Origin: Arthrobacter agilis
Lineage (GTDB): Bacteria > Actinomycetota > Actinomycetes > Actinomycetales > Micrococcaceae
Direction of reading: 5' to 3'
DNA: 64,000 nucleotides
Assembly: GCF_030816075.1 (NCBI RefSeq)
Contig: NZ_JAUSXO010000001.1
Coordinates: forward strand, 682,001 to 746,000
Position 1 is the first letter of the stretch, and every line of letters begins with the position of its first letter. Of the stretch, positions 37,302-45,740 are shown one piece after another. Under the pieces are notes generated by a model. That model worked only from the letters and a program-made list of their open reading frames with translations, was not told the DNA's origin and searched no databases. Position numbers and translations under genes: made by a program.

Positions 37302-38117
37302 TCAGCCCCGGTCGTGCCGGCCGGCCTTCCGGTCCGCCACGTCGGCGGCCTCGCGCTCGGCGTCGGTCATGGCGCCGCCGCCGAGATGGGCGGGCATCCA
37401 CCAGGCGCCGGGCGCGGGGGCCAGCGGGAAGTCGGCGATGCACCTCTCGATGCCGTCCTGCAGCTCCCGGCGGAGCCCCTCCGTCTCCTCGGCGACGTCG
37501 AGGCCGGGGGTGTGGCGGATGGGCCGTCCGATGTGCACCCGGACGGGGGACTTCCACGCCCGCCGGACGGAGAACCCGTGGCCGCGCGTCAGGAGCCGGT
37601 GCGCACCCCACACGGAGACCGGGATCACCGGTACGGCGGCCTCGGCGGCGAGCCGTACCGCACCGGTCTTCAGGCCGCGGACGGTGTAGCTGCGGGACAC
37701 GCCGGCCTCGGGCAGGATCGCAACGTACTCGCCGGCACGCAGCTTCGCGAGCGCGTCGTCGTACGCCTCCGCGCCGGCCATCCGGTCCGTGATCACGTGG
37801 CCGAGCCCGAACACGAACGGGCTGACGAACCAGTGTTCCGCCGCCCGCTTGGAGATCATGTAGCGCGCCTGGATGCGGGCATGGTTCCACAGGACCAGTT
37901 CGGCGAAGGCGAAGTCGAGGTACCCGAAGTGCGTGATCGCGACGACGGCGCCGTGCCCGGGCACCGCCCGGCGCGACCGGCCGTCGAGCGGGTCGGATGC
38001 GGGCAGGTTCTCCGTCCCCGTGACCGTGACGGGCAGGCGGAGGGCTGCGAAGACCGCCTTGCCCGCGTAGACCACGCTCCGGTACATGCGGTCGCTCTGC
38101 CGCGGCTTCCATCCCAT
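37302..38117 (-). CDS. 1-acyl-sn-glycerol-3-phosphate acyltransferase family (PlsC-like)
   Basis: 271-residue LPLAT-fold acyltransferase, expected to move an acyl chain onto a lysophospholipid in the membrane. Motif I is ITHFGYLDF (HX4D with Gly-Tyr-Leu). Motif II is near RYMISKRAAEHWF. Motif III is ILPEAGVSRSYTVRGLKTGA, where the canonical PEGTRS is PEAGVSRS. The C-terminus (GAWWMPAHLGGGA) is typical of an actinobacterial subgroup. The ATG has a GAAGGAG ribosome binding site. Acceptor and acyl donor unknown. Confidence 0.87.
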   Translation of the reverse strand: MGWKPRQSDRMYRSVVYAGKAVFAALRLPVTVTGTENLPASDPLDGRSRRAVPGHGAVVAITHFGYLDFAFAELVLWNHARIQARYMISKRAAEHWFVSPFVFGLGHVITDRMAGAEAYDDALAKLRAGEYVAILPEAGVSRSYTVRGLKTGAVRLAAEAAVPVIPVSVWGAHRLLTRGHGFSVRRAWKSPVRVHIGRPIRHTPGLDVAEETEGLRRELQDGIERCIADFPLAPAPGAWWMPAHLGGGAMTDAEREAADVADRKAGRHDRG

Positions 38118-38258
38118 ACCCAGCTCCTTCTTCCGGCCTTCGGCGGGAGCGGGAGGAACCCGCTCGTGCTGTCCACGTACTCTTTGTACCCCGGACGGCC
38201 GGACCTACGCCTCCCCGCGCCATGAGGCCGGGCAGCGGACGGACCCGGCGGCGCAGGG
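38118..38258 (-). promoter_or_regulatory. PlsC-gene upstream spacer with GTAC repeat
   Basis: This 141-bp spacer separates two minus-strand genes. It holds GTAC-TCTTT-GTAC (38177-38189), an inverted repeat with AT-rich centre about 60 bases before the PlsC start. The reverse strand reads TACAAAGAGTACGT there and could contain the -10. The assignment is weak. Confidence 0.3.
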
Positions 38259-38990
38259 TCAGGCGGTGATGCCGAGCGGATCCGGGGCACGGTACAGGGC
38301 GGCGGAGCGCTCGAGCACGCGGGCGTCGAGGGTGGCACCCGTGTCCTCCGCGAAGTGGCGGAGCAGGAAGGAGGTGCTCAGCCCGTGCCAGACGGGCAGG
38401 GTGCGGAACATGAAATGCCCGGCCCCGAGCATGCGGACGTAGTGGACGTCCCGGGCGACGGCCTGGGCGCGGCGGGCGAAGGACAGCGACGCCGCGGGGC
38501 TCGTCCAGCGGTCGGTGTCACCGTGCATGATGAGGACGCTGCGCCCGCGGACGGACTCCACCGGGCTCGTCGGCTCCAGCCACGGGGCGAGGGCGGCGAC
38601 GGCGCGGACCTGCGGGTGCCCGGCCGCGTAGAGCGCGGTCAGTCCGCCCATCGAGTGGCCCAGGAGGTAGACGGGCACCGCGGGGTGCTGTGCGGCGATC
38701 CGGTCCAGCGCCCAGCGGGCGTCCACCAGGGCCGACTGGTCGGCGCCGTTCCACCCGCGGACCCTGTTGCGGAGGGCCCAGACGGCGAGGCCGTGCGCCC
38801 GGCCCCCGGCGGCGAGGCGCGCGGCGAAAGGACGCATGCGCAGCGGGCTGAGGTGCTGGGGCTGGACGGCGTCGAAACTCTCCGCCCGCCCGCCGTGCAG
38901 GACGAGCGCCACTGCGCGCACGCCGGTACGCGCCCCGCCGACCCGGACCACGGGATCCCTGTCCCCGGCCCGCGATGCCTCGACTGCCAT
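38259..38990 (-). CDS. Alpha/beta hydrolase
   Basis: 243-residue serine hydrolase. HGG oxyanion motif (ALVLHGGRAESFD), nucleophile elbow YLLGHSMGGLTALYAAG, acid residue in LIMHGDTDRWTSPAAS and histidine in MLGAGHFMFR form a complete triad. No signal peptide. The ATG is preceded by a GGAGG ribosome binding site. It is divergent from the YibE/F gene. Substrate unknown. Confidence 0.87.
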   Translation of the reverse strand: MAVEASRAGDRDPVVRVGGARTGVRAVALVLHGGRAESFDAVQPQHLSPLRMRPFAARLAAGGRAHGLAVWALRNRVRGWNGADQSALVDARWALDRIAAQHPAVPVYLLGHSMGGLTALYAAGHPQVRAVAALAPWLEPTSPVESVRGRSVLIMHGDTDRWTSPAASLSFARRAQAVARDVHYVRMLGAGHFMFRTLPVWHGLSTSFLLRHFAEDTGATLDARVLERSAALYRAPDPLGITA

Positions 38991-39064
38991 GTGCCCTCCT
39001 CCTGGCGCCCCGGAAGGCGTCCGTCGTCCAGCGCTCCCGGGCCCTGCGCCCGGTCGCTCCTGCG

Positions 39065-39070
39065 TAGAAT
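39065..39070 (+). promoter_or_regulatory. -10 box (TAGAAT) of the YibE/F gene
   Basis: TAGAAT is a near-perfect -10 hexamer in the 201-bp divergent region. It would give a leader of about 115 nt. No clear -35 is seen. Confidence 0.5.
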
Positions 39071-39191
39071 CTCAATCGGTGCCCGGCCGTCGGCAACCAC
39101 CGGCCGGCTGCCACCCGTCCGCCGTCCGTCCGCCATTCGTCTGGTACCCGTCTGCATTGTCCAGCAATCGCCCGACCACCGAGGGAAGTCC

Positions 39192-40583
39192 GTGGGCCAC
39201 AGCCACCTGCACGCCACCGAGAGTTCGGAGCCGTCGGCCTCCGCGATGGCAGCCCGGAGGCGGGCGACCGTGCTGCTCTCGGCCGTCCTCGTGCCCCTCG
39301 GGGTGGTCACCCTCCTCGCCATGGTGCTGCTCTGGCCGAGCGGGGACCGCAGCTCCCTGGACGTCGCGAGCCCCTACGCGACGGCGGAGGGGGTGAGCTT
39401 CGAGCGCGGGACGGTCCGGGAGGTCGGCCAAGGCGACTGCCCGTCCTCCCGCCCCACCGTCGACGCCGGCGGGACGGCCATGACCTGCACCATCGCGTAC
39501 ACCCGGCCGGCGTCCGGCGGGGGCGTCATCCCCGTCGAGGTCACCCCGGAACTCGCGAAGGCCAACGCGGTCGAGGCGGGCGACGAGATCCGCTACCTGG
39601 ACCTCGCGGGCGTCATCCAGGGCGGGGCGGCGCCCTACGTCTTCGTGGACTTCGTGCGGTCGGTGCCCATCGTGGCGCTCGCCGTCGTGTACGCCGTCGT
39701 CGTGATCGCCGTCGCGCGCTGGCGGGGACTGCGCGCCATCATCGGCCTCGTGGGCGCGCTGGTGGTCCTGGCGCAGTTCATCCTGCCCGGCCTCGTCGAC
39801 GGGAAGCCGCCCCTGCTGCTCGGTCTCGTGGGCTCGGTCGTCATCATGTACGGGGTCCTCTATTTCGCGCACGGTGTCTCCGCCCGCACCTCCACGGCCC
39901 TCCTCGGGACGGTCTTCGGCCTCGGCGTGACGGCGCTGCTCGCGGCCTGGGCCACGGACGCGGCCCACCTGACCGGGGTGGGGGACGAGAACGCCTACAC
40001 CCTGGTGAACGGCGCCGACGAGCTGTCGATCTCCTCGATCATCCTGTGCGGCCTGATCATCTCCGGCCTCGGGGTCCTCAACGACGTGACCATCACGCAG
40101 TCCTCCTCTGTCTGGGAGCTGTACGAACTGGCACCGGACACGTCGGCGCGCCGGCTCTTCGCGTCCGCCATGAGGATCGGCCGCGACCACATCGCGTCCA
40201 CCGTCTACACCATCGCGTTCGCCTATGCGGGGGCGGCGCTGCCCGTGCTGATCCTCGTCTCGCTCTACGACCGCGCCCTGCTCGACACCCTGACCAGCGG
40301 CGAGCTCGCCGAGGAGGTCGTGCGGACGCTGGTCGGGTCGATCGGCCTCGTCCTGGCGATCCCGCTGACCACGGGGATCGCGGTGCTCGTGGTGAAGTCC
40401 GTCGCCCCAACGACGGGCCGCCCCCGGGTCCCGGCCGGCCGGCACAACCACGCCGCGGGCGGGGGCGGGGGCGCGACCCCGGCGGTCCTCGCCGTCGAGG
40501 GCGCCGGGACGCTCGCCCCGGGCCAGCGGCTCGTGGCGCTCGGCGAGCGGCGCCGACGGCCCGTGGAGGAGGAGGACGCATGA
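39192..40583 (+). CDS. YibE/F family membrane protein
   Basis: 463 residues from GTG 39192 (ribosome binding site GAGGGA). One N-terminal membrane segment is followed by an extracytoplasmic domain of about 120 residues. After this come seven or so membrane helices with the YibE/F signature GVLYFAHGVSARTSTALLGT, LISGLGVLNDVTITQSSSVWEL and FASAMRIGRDHIASTVYTIAFAYAG. The His/Gly/Pro-rich tail (AGRHNHAAGGGGG) is cytoplasmic. The family is widespread in Gram-positive bacteria and has no assigned function. A tRNA-dihydrouridine synthase gene follows. Confidence 0.88.
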   Translation: MGHSHLHATESSEPSASAMAARRRATVLLSAVLVPLGVVTLLAMVLLWPSGDRSSLDVASPYATAEGVSFERGTVREVGQGDCPSSRPTVDAGGTAMTCTIAYTRPASGGGVIPVEVTPELAKANAVEAGDEIRYLDLAGVIQGGAAPYVFVDFVRSVPIVALAVVYAVVVIAVARWRGLRAIIGLVGALVVLAQFILPGLVDGKPPLLLGLVGSVVIMYGVLYFAHGVSARTSTALLGTVFGLGVTALLAAWATDAAHLTGVGDENAYTLVNGADELSISSIILCGLIISGLGVLNDVTITQSSSVWELYELAPDTSARRLFASAMRIGRDHIASTVYTIAFAYAGAALPVLILVSLYDRALLDTLTSGELAEEVVRTLVGSIGLVLAIPLTTGIAVLVVKSVAPTTGRPRVPAGRHNHAAGGGGGATPAVLAVEGAGTLAPGQRLVALGERRRRPVEEEDA

Positions 40584-40666
40584 CGAACGCATGGCGCAGG
40601 GCGGGCAAGGCCGGCCGGGAGCGCAGGCGCACAGCGAACAGCGGCCCCGGATTTGCGGGCCCTTGC

Positions 40667-40672
40667 GACAAT
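40667..40672 (+). promoter_or_regulatory. Leaderless-type -10 box (GACAAT)
   Basis: GACAAT ends 6 bases before GTG 40679. It argues for that start of dusB instead of ATG 40580, although GGAGAG in the spacer might also serve as a ribosome binding site. Confidence 0.5.
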
Positions 40673-40678
40673 GGAGAG

Positions 40679-41908
40679 GTGACCGCAGTATCGACCCTCC
40701 CCGCTCCCACCGGCCCTGCCGGTACCGGCGACGCCCTGGACGCACCCCACGGCGCCCTGAAGCTCGACCTCCCGCCGCTGACCCTCGGCGACATCACGGT
40801 GACCACCCCCGTGATCCTCGCGCCCATGGCCGGCATCACCAACAAGGCCTTCCGCCGGCTGTGCCGCGAGTACGGCGGCGGCCTCTACGTGTCCGAGATG
40901 GTCACCTCCCGCGCGCTCGTGGAGCGCAGCCCGGAGTCCCTGCGGATCATCTCCCACGACGACGACGAGAAGGTGCGCTCGGTCCAGCTGTACGGCGTCG
41001 ACCCGAAGACGGTGGGTGCCGCGGTGCGCCTGCTCGTGGAGGAGGACCGCGCCGACCACATCGACCTCAACTTCGGCTGCCCGGTGCCGAAGGTCACCCG
41101 CAAGGGCGGGGGAGCGGCCCTGCCGTGGAAGCTCGACCTGTTCACGGGCATCGTGCAGACCGCCGTGCGCGAGGCGTCGAAGGGCAACGTCCCGCTCACC
41201 ATCAAGATGCGCAAGGGCATCGACGAGGACCACCTCACGTTCCGCGAGGCGGGGAAGATCGCCCGCGACAGCGGCGTGGCCGCCGTCGCGCTGCATGGCC
41301 GCACCGCGTCCCAGTTCTACTCGGGCACGGCCGACTGGAACGCGATCGCCGAACTGCGCGAGGCCCTGCCGGACATCCCCGTGCTCGGCAACGGCGACAT
41401 CTGGAGCGCCGAGGACGCCGTGCGCATGGTGCGGCAGACCGGCGTCGACGGCGTGGTCATCGGCCGCGGGTGCCAGGGACGGCCCTGGCTGTTCGGCGAC
41501 CTGATGAACGCCTTCGAGGGCAGCGCGTCCCGCTACCGGCCCGGGCTCGGGCAGGTCGCCGACACCGTCTACCGGCACGCCGAGCTCCTCGTGGAGACGT
41601 TCGGCAGCGAGATGATGGGCCTGCGGGACATCCGCAAGCACATGGCCTGGTACTTCAAGGGCTATATCGTCGGGGGCGAGCTGCGGGCGAAGCTCGCCAC
41701 GGTCCCCACGCTCGAGGTCCTGCGCGGTCTCCTCGACGAACTCGACAAGGATTCGCCCTACCCGGGCCAGGATGCCGAAGGTCCCCGTGGCCGTGCCGGC
41801 TCCCCGAAGCGGACGGCCCTGCCGGAGCACTGGCTCGACGGCCGGGTCCTCAACGAGGCCCAGCAGGCGGACATCGCCGCCGCCGAGGTGGACGTATCCG
41901 GAGGCTGA
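40679..41908 (+). CDS. dusB: tRNA dihydrouridine synthase DusB
   Basis: 409-residue FMN enzyme reducing specific uridines in the tRNA D-loop. Landmarks: PVILAPMAGITNKAFRRLC, LYVSEMVTSRALVE, DLNFGCPVPKVTRKGGGAAL with the catalytic Cys, KMRKGIDEDHLT, ALHGRTASQFYSG, VLGNGDIWSAEDA and VVIGRGCQGRPWLFGD. GTG 40679 is preferred; a longer reading from ATG 40580 overlapping the YibE/F stop adds 33 Arg-rich residues. Followed by dgt and dnaG, an arrangement often seen in actinobacteria. Confidence 0.95.
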   Translation: MTAVSTLPAPTGPAGTGDALDAPHGALKLDLPPLTLGDITVTTPVILAPMAGITNKAFRRLCREYGGGLYVSEMVTSRALVERSPESLRIISHDDDEKVRSVQLYGVDPKTVGAAVRLLVEEDRADHIDLNFGCPVPKVTRKGGGAALPWKLDLFTGIVQTAVREASKGNVPLTIKMRKGIDEDHLTFREAGKIARDSGVAAVALHGRTASQFYSGTADWNAIAELREALPDIPVLGNGDIWSAEDAVRMVRQTGVDGVVIGRGCQGRPWLFGDLMNAFEGSASRYRPGLGQVADTVYRHAELLVETFGSEMMGLRDIRKHMAWYFKGYIVGGELRAKLATVPTLEVLRGLLDELDKDSPYPGQDAEGPRGRAGSPKRTALPEHWLDGRVLNEAQQADIAAAEVDVSGG

Positions 41909-42014
41909 GCGGGAGCCCGGGAACTCGCGTGCTCCCCGTGCTCCCCGGCGTCTGCCCGTCCACATCCTAGGACGCCGGCATACCAGCACACACACGTTGC
42001 GCTAGAAAGGCATC

Positions 42015-43298
42015 ATGAGCTTCCCCCAACCGTCCGCCGACTCCGGCTACAGCTCCTCGGACACCGCGCGCTGGGTGGAGGAGCCGCCCAAGAGCTCGCA
42101 CCGCACCGACTTCGAACGCGACCGGGCGCGCGTGCTCCACTCGTCCGCCCTGCGACGCCTCGGCGCGAAGACGCAGGTCGTGGCGCCCGACACCGACGAC
42201 TTCGTCCGCACCCGCCTCACGCACTCCCTGGAGGTCGCGCAGGTGGGCCGCGAACTGGGACGGACGCTCGGGTGCGATCCGGACATCGTGGACACCGCGT
42301 GCCTGGCCCACGACCTCGGGCACCCGCCCTTCGGGCACAACGGCGAATCGGCCCTCAACGACATCGCGCACGGCATCGGCGGCTTCGAGGGCAACGCCCA
42401 GACCCTGCGCCTGCTGACCCGGCTCGAGCCCAAGGTCCTCGCGCCCGACGGCAGCCCCGCCGGCCTGAACCTCACCCGCGCGAGCCTCGACGCCGCCTGC
42501 AAGTACCCGTGGACCGCCGCGTCCGCGCCCGTGATCAGCGGCCAGCGCACCACGAAATTCGGTGCGTACGACGACGACCTCCCCGTGTTCGACTGGCTCC
42601 GCGACGGCGCCCCGGAAGGCCGCTCGTGCCTCGAGGCGCAGGTCATGGATCTCGCCGACGACATCTCCTACTCGGTGCACGACGTCGAGGACGCGATCGT
42701 CGCAGGGCACCTCCAGCTCAAGTGGATGGACAGCGCCGACGCCCGCGCCCGCGTGGTCGGCTACACCCAGCAGTGGTACCTCCCGGGCAGCGACCGGGCC
42801 GCCGTCGATGCCGCCCTGGCCCGCCTGGAGAAGACCCCGGTGTGGGTCCGCGAGGCGGACGGCACGCGCCGGTCCATGGCGGCGCTGAAGAACATGACGA
42901 GCCAGCTGATCGGCCGGTTCTGCCTCAGCGCCATGCAGTCCACGCGATCCATCTACGGACCGGACTCCCTGACCCGCTACAACGCGGAGATGGTGGTACC
43001 CGAGGAGACCGTCTTCGAGATCGCCGTCATGAAGGGCCTCGCCACCACGTACGTGATGACGACGGACCACCGCCAGCCCCTCTACGAGCGCCAGCGGGAG
43101 ATCCTCGCCTCCCTTGTCGCCCAGGTCCACGCCGACGGCGACCGCTACCTCGAACCGATGTTCGCCGCCGACTGGCGCGAGGCCCCCGACGACGACGCCC
43201 GCCTGCGCGTCGTCATCGACCAGGTGGCCTCCCTCACCGACGCCTCCGCGCTCGGTCTCCACGAGCGCATCGTCGGGCCCGTGCCCGCGCTCTGGTAG
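42015..43298 (+). CDS. dgt: Deoxyguanosinetriphosphate triphosphohydrolase-like protein
   Basis: 427-residue HD-domain dNTPase that hydrolyses dNTPs to nucleosides plus tripolyphosphate, controlling precursor pools. The HD metal ligands are in RTRLTHSLEVAQVGRELGR, the HD pair in ACLAHDLGHPPFGHNGE, and the Asp in LADDISYSVHDVEDA. SSALRRLGAKTQV is the family's N-terminal signature. Ribosome binding site AGAAAGG. It sits between dusB and dnaG, a position that fits a role in replication fidelity. Confidence 0.95.
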   Translation: MSFPQPSADSGYSSSDTARWVEEPPKSSHRTDFERDRARVLHSSALRRLGAKTQVVAPDTDDFVRTRLTHSLEVAQVGRELGRTLGCDPDIVDTACLAHDLGHPPFGHNGESALNDIAHGIGGFEGNAQTLRLLTRLEPKVLAPDGSPAGLNLTRASLDAACKYPWTAASAPVISGQRTTKFGAYDDDLPVFDWLRDGAPEGRSCLEAQVMDLADDISYSVHDVEDAIVAGHLQLKWMDSADARARVVGYTQQWYLPGSDRAAVDAALARLEKTPVWVREADGTRRSMAALKNMTSQLIGRFCLSAMQSTRSIYGPDSLTRYNAEMVVPEETVFEIAVMKGLATTYVMTTDHRQPLYERQREILASLVAQVHADGDRYLEPMFAADWREAPDDDARLRVVIDQVASLTDASALGLHERIVGPVPALW

Positions 43299-43413
43299 GA
43301 GCTCCCGGCTCCCGGCGCGCCCTGCCCGGCATCCGGTGATGCCCGCCGTCGTGCCCGGCGAGGTGTTGCACACATCCGCTCCCGCGCCGGTCGGGGTGTC
43401 GGTGGGGCGGGCC

Positions 43414-43419
43414 TAAACT
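43414..43419 (+). promoter_or_regulatory. Leaderless-type -10 box (TAAACT)
   Basis: TAAACT fits TANNNT and ends 6 bases before the ATG of dnaG. The spacer GGGGTC has only a poor Shine-Dalgarno resemblance. Confidence 0.6.
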
Positions 43420-43425
43420 GGGGTC

Positions 43426-45387
43426 ATGGCCGGACTCATCAAGCGTGAAGACATCGATGAGGTACGCCAGCGCACCGACATCAAGGAGGTCGTCGAGGCC
43501 TACGTGACCCTGAAGTCCGCGGGCATCGGCTCGTGGAAGGGACTCTGCCCCTTCCACGACGAGCGCTCGCCGTCCTTCCACGTCCGGCCCCAGATGGGCT
43601 CCTACCACTGCTTCGGCTGCGGCGAGGGCGGCGACGTCATCTCCTTCGTGCAGAAGCTGGACCACACCTCCTTCAGCGAGACGGTCGAGAAGCTCGCGGC
43701 GCGCATCGGCTTCGAGCTGCACTACGAGGACGGCGGCACCGGCCCGCGCCGCGAGGACGTGGGCAGGCGGCAGCGCCTGCTCGACGCCCACAAGATCGCC
43801 GCCGAGTTCTTCCGCGACCAGCTCCTCACGCAGGGTGCCGCGACCGCGCGCCAGTTCCTGCAGGAGCGGGGCTTCGACCGCGCGGCCGCCGAACAGTTCG
43901 GCGTCGGCTACGCACCCCAGGGCTGGGACACGCTGCTGAACCATCTCACCGGGCGCGGGTTCACGCTCGACGAACTCAAGCTGACCGGCATGTTCAGCGC
44001 GTCCTCGAGCAACGCCGGCCGCTTCTACGACCGCTTCCGCGGGCGCCTCATCTGGCCCATCCGCGACATCACCGGGGACACCGTCGGGTTCGGCGCCCGG
44101 AAGCTCTACGAGGACGACCAGGGGCCGAAGTACCTCAACACCCCCGAGACCTCGCTCTACAAGAAGTCCCAGGTGCTCTACGGCATCGACCTCGCCAAGC
44201 GGGAGATCGCCAAGAACCGGCAGCTCGTCGTCGTCGAGGGCTACACCGACGTCATGGCCTGCCATCTCGCGGGCGTCGGCACCGCCGTCGCCACCTGCGG
44301 CACGGCGTTCGGCACGGACCACATCAAGATCGCCCGCAGGCTCCTGTCCGACGACGGCACCGGCGGCGAGGTCATCTTCACGTTCGACGGCGACGCCGCG
44401 GGCCAGAAGGCCGCCCTGCGCGCCTTCGAGGAGGACCAGCGCTTCAACTCGCAGACCTACGTCGCCGTGGAGGCGTCCGGCGCCGATCCGTGCGAGCTGC
44501 GGCAGACGCGGGGCGACGACGCCGTCCGCGAGCTCATCGCGGACCGCCGGCCGCTCTTCGAGTTCGCGATCAAGGCGTCGTTCGGGAACTTCGACCTCTC
44601 GTCGGGGGAGGGGCAGGTCAAGGCGCTCCGGCACGCCGCGCCGATCGTGGCGCAGATCCGCGACGTCTCCCTGCGGTCCACCTACACCCGCGAGCTCTCG
44701 CGCTGGCTCGGCATGCAGTACGTCGGGGAGGACCAGGTGGCCCGCGCCGTCGCCGCGGCGGCCCGCCGTGATGCGGGCGCGCCGTCCGGTGCCCGCCAGC
44801 GTACCCAGCAGGGCCAGCAGGGTCAGCCGGGCCAGCAGGGTCAGCCGGGCCAGCAGGGTCAGCCAGGCGGGGGTACCGGAGCCGGCGAGACCAGTACGGC
44901 CTCCGAGCTGTTCTTCGAGCGCCCCGATCCCCGGGACCCGATGGCGCGCATGGAGCGCGAGGCCCTCGAGGTGGTGCTGCAGCAGCCCACGCTGCTCACC
45001 GAGGCCCAGTGGGAGAGCTTCTCCACGTCCCGCTTCACCGTCCCCGTGTACGAGGCGCTCCACAACGCCGTCCTCGCGGCAGGAGCCGCCGGCACCGAGC
45101 TCTCCCGCTGGGTGGAGTCGGTGCGGGAGGGTGTCCCGGACGTCCTCCGCCCGCTCGTCAGCGAACTGGCGGTCCGTCCCCTGCCGGCGAAGGACGCCGA
45201 CGCCATGGTGGTGTACTGCCGCGACATCCTGAACCGGCTCACCGAGCTCCGTATCACGCAGCGGAAGGCCGAGAAGCTGGGGCAGCTCCAGCGCATGGAT
45301 CCCGCGGCCGACCCGGTGCTCTACAACCAGTTGCAGCGCGACCTCATGGAGCTCGAGATGCAGCGGCGCCTGCTCCGCGAGGACTAG
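43426..45387 (+). CDS. dnaG: DNA primase DnaG
   Basis: 653-residue primase, which makes RNA primers for replication. N-terminal zinc finger Cys41-His44-Cys62-Cys65 (CPFHDERS ... HCFGCGEGGD). RNA polymerase core, with TOPRIM metal residues Glu271 (VVVEGYTDVMAC) and Asp321/Asp323 (FDGDAAGQKA). Then a Gln/Gly/Pro linker (about residues 455-488) made of near-identical repeats, and a C-terminal helicase-binding domain from about residue 495. All motifs are intact. The linker is low-complexity and its copy number may vary. The gene appears to be transcribed as a leaderless mRNA. Confidence 0.97.
   Translation: MAGLIKREDIDEVRQRTDIKEVVEAYVTLKSAGIGSWKGLCPFHDERSPSFHVRPQMGSYHCFGCGEGGDVISFVQKLDHTSFSETVEKLAARIGFELHYEDGGTGPRREDVGRRQRLLDAHKIAAEFFRDQLLTQGAATARQFLQERGFDRAAAEQFGVGYAPQGWDTLLNHLTGRGFTLDELKLTGMFSASSSNAGRFYDRFRGRLIWPIRDITGDTVGFGARKLYEDDQGPKYLNTPETSLYKKSQVLYGIDLAKREIAKNRQLVVVEGYTDVMACHLAGVGTAVATCGTAFGTDHIKIARRLLSDDGTGGEVIFTFDGDAAGQKAALRAFEEDQRFNSQTYVAVEASGADPCELRQTRGDDAVRELIADRRPLFEFAIKASFGNFDLSSGEGQVKALRHAAPIVAQIRDVSLRSTYTRELSRWLGMQYVGEDQVARAVAAAARRDAGAPSGARQRTQQGQQGQPGQQGQPGQQGQPGGGTGAGETSTASELFFERPDPRDPMARMEREALEVVLQQPTLLTEAQWESFSTSRFTVPVYEALHNAVLAAGAAGTELSRWVESVREGVPDVLRPLVSELAVRPLPAKDADAMVVYCRDILNRLTELRITQRKAEKLGQLQRMDPAADPVLYNQLQRDLMELEMQRRLLRED
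44812..44865. repeat. 18-bp tandem repeat encoding the DnaG linker
   Basis: The unit ggccagcagggtcagccg occurs three times without gaps (44812, 44830, 44848; last base differs). It encodes GQQGQP repeats between the TOPRIM core and the helicase-interaction domain. Being a multiple of three, length changes stay in frame. Confidence 0.92.
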
Positions 45388-45422
45388 CCCGGCGCCGATT
45401 TCACTTCGCTCCGGAACGTATG

Positions 45423-45428
45423 TAGAGT
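45423..45428 (+). promoter_or_regulatory. Promoter -10 region of the tRNA-Asn gene
   Basis: TAGAGT overlaps TAATAC (45428-45433) in the only AT-rich patch before the tRNA. Either hexamer would start transcription just before the mature 5' end at 45442. Confidence 0.45.
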
Positions 45429-45441
45429 AATACTCGCGCTT

Positions 45442-45516
45442 TCCTCCGTAGCTCAATTGGCAGAGCATTCGACTGTTAATCGAAGGGTTAAACTGGTTCA
45501 AGTCCAGTCGGAGGAG
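45442..45516 (+). tRNA. tRNA-Asn (anticodon GTT)
   Basis: Complete cloverleaf: acceptor TCCTCCG/CGGAGGA, D arm GCTC/GAGC, anticodon arm TTCGA-CTGTTAA-TCGAA with GTT at 45475-45477, and T arm ACTGG-TTCAAGT-CCAGT; discriminator G. CCA is not encoded. The variable region is GGGTTAA, seven bases, where five are expected, so the tRNA is 75 nt long. All stems pair perfectly, so the two extra A residues are either a real oddity or a sequencing error. A strong terminator follows. Confidence 0.92.
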
Positions 45517-45522
45517 CAGATG

Positions 45523-45568
45523 AGAGGGTCCCCCACCAGCGGAAACGCCGGTAGGGGACCCTCTTCTT
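45523..45568 (+). terminator. Rho-independent terminator after tRNA-Asn
   Basis: AGAGGGTCCCC (45523-45533) pairs with GGGGACCCTCT (45554-45564), with further inner pairing ACC/GGT. It is followed by TCTT. It is one of the better terminators in the window. Confidence 0.8.
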
Positions 45569-45727
45569 CATCCCGCACCCTCTTCATCCCGGGGGCCCTG
45601 CGCGGCGGGCGGAGCCCGGTGCAGCTCCGCCCGTTCCCGGGCGCGTAGGAGGCCGGCGGGCGCGTGGAGGCCCCGCAGGGCGTGGGAGCAGGCGCCGGCC
45701 GCGTCAGGGCGTGTCAGAGGCCCGGCG

Positions 45728-45733
45728 TAGGCT
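45728..45733 (+). promoter_or_regulatory. Leaderless-type -10 box (TAGGCT)
   Basis: TAGGCT ends 7 bases before ATG 45741 with no Shine-Dalgarno between. It supports that start over GTG 45711. Confidence 0.52.
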
Positions 45734-45740
45734 GTGCCCC

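Noticed and set aside
40580-40678. Longer start of dusB from the ATG overlapping the YibE/F stop
   Set aside because: The extra 33 residues are Arg-rich and unlike DusB; GTG 40679 has a -10 box 6 bases upstream and gives the usual length.
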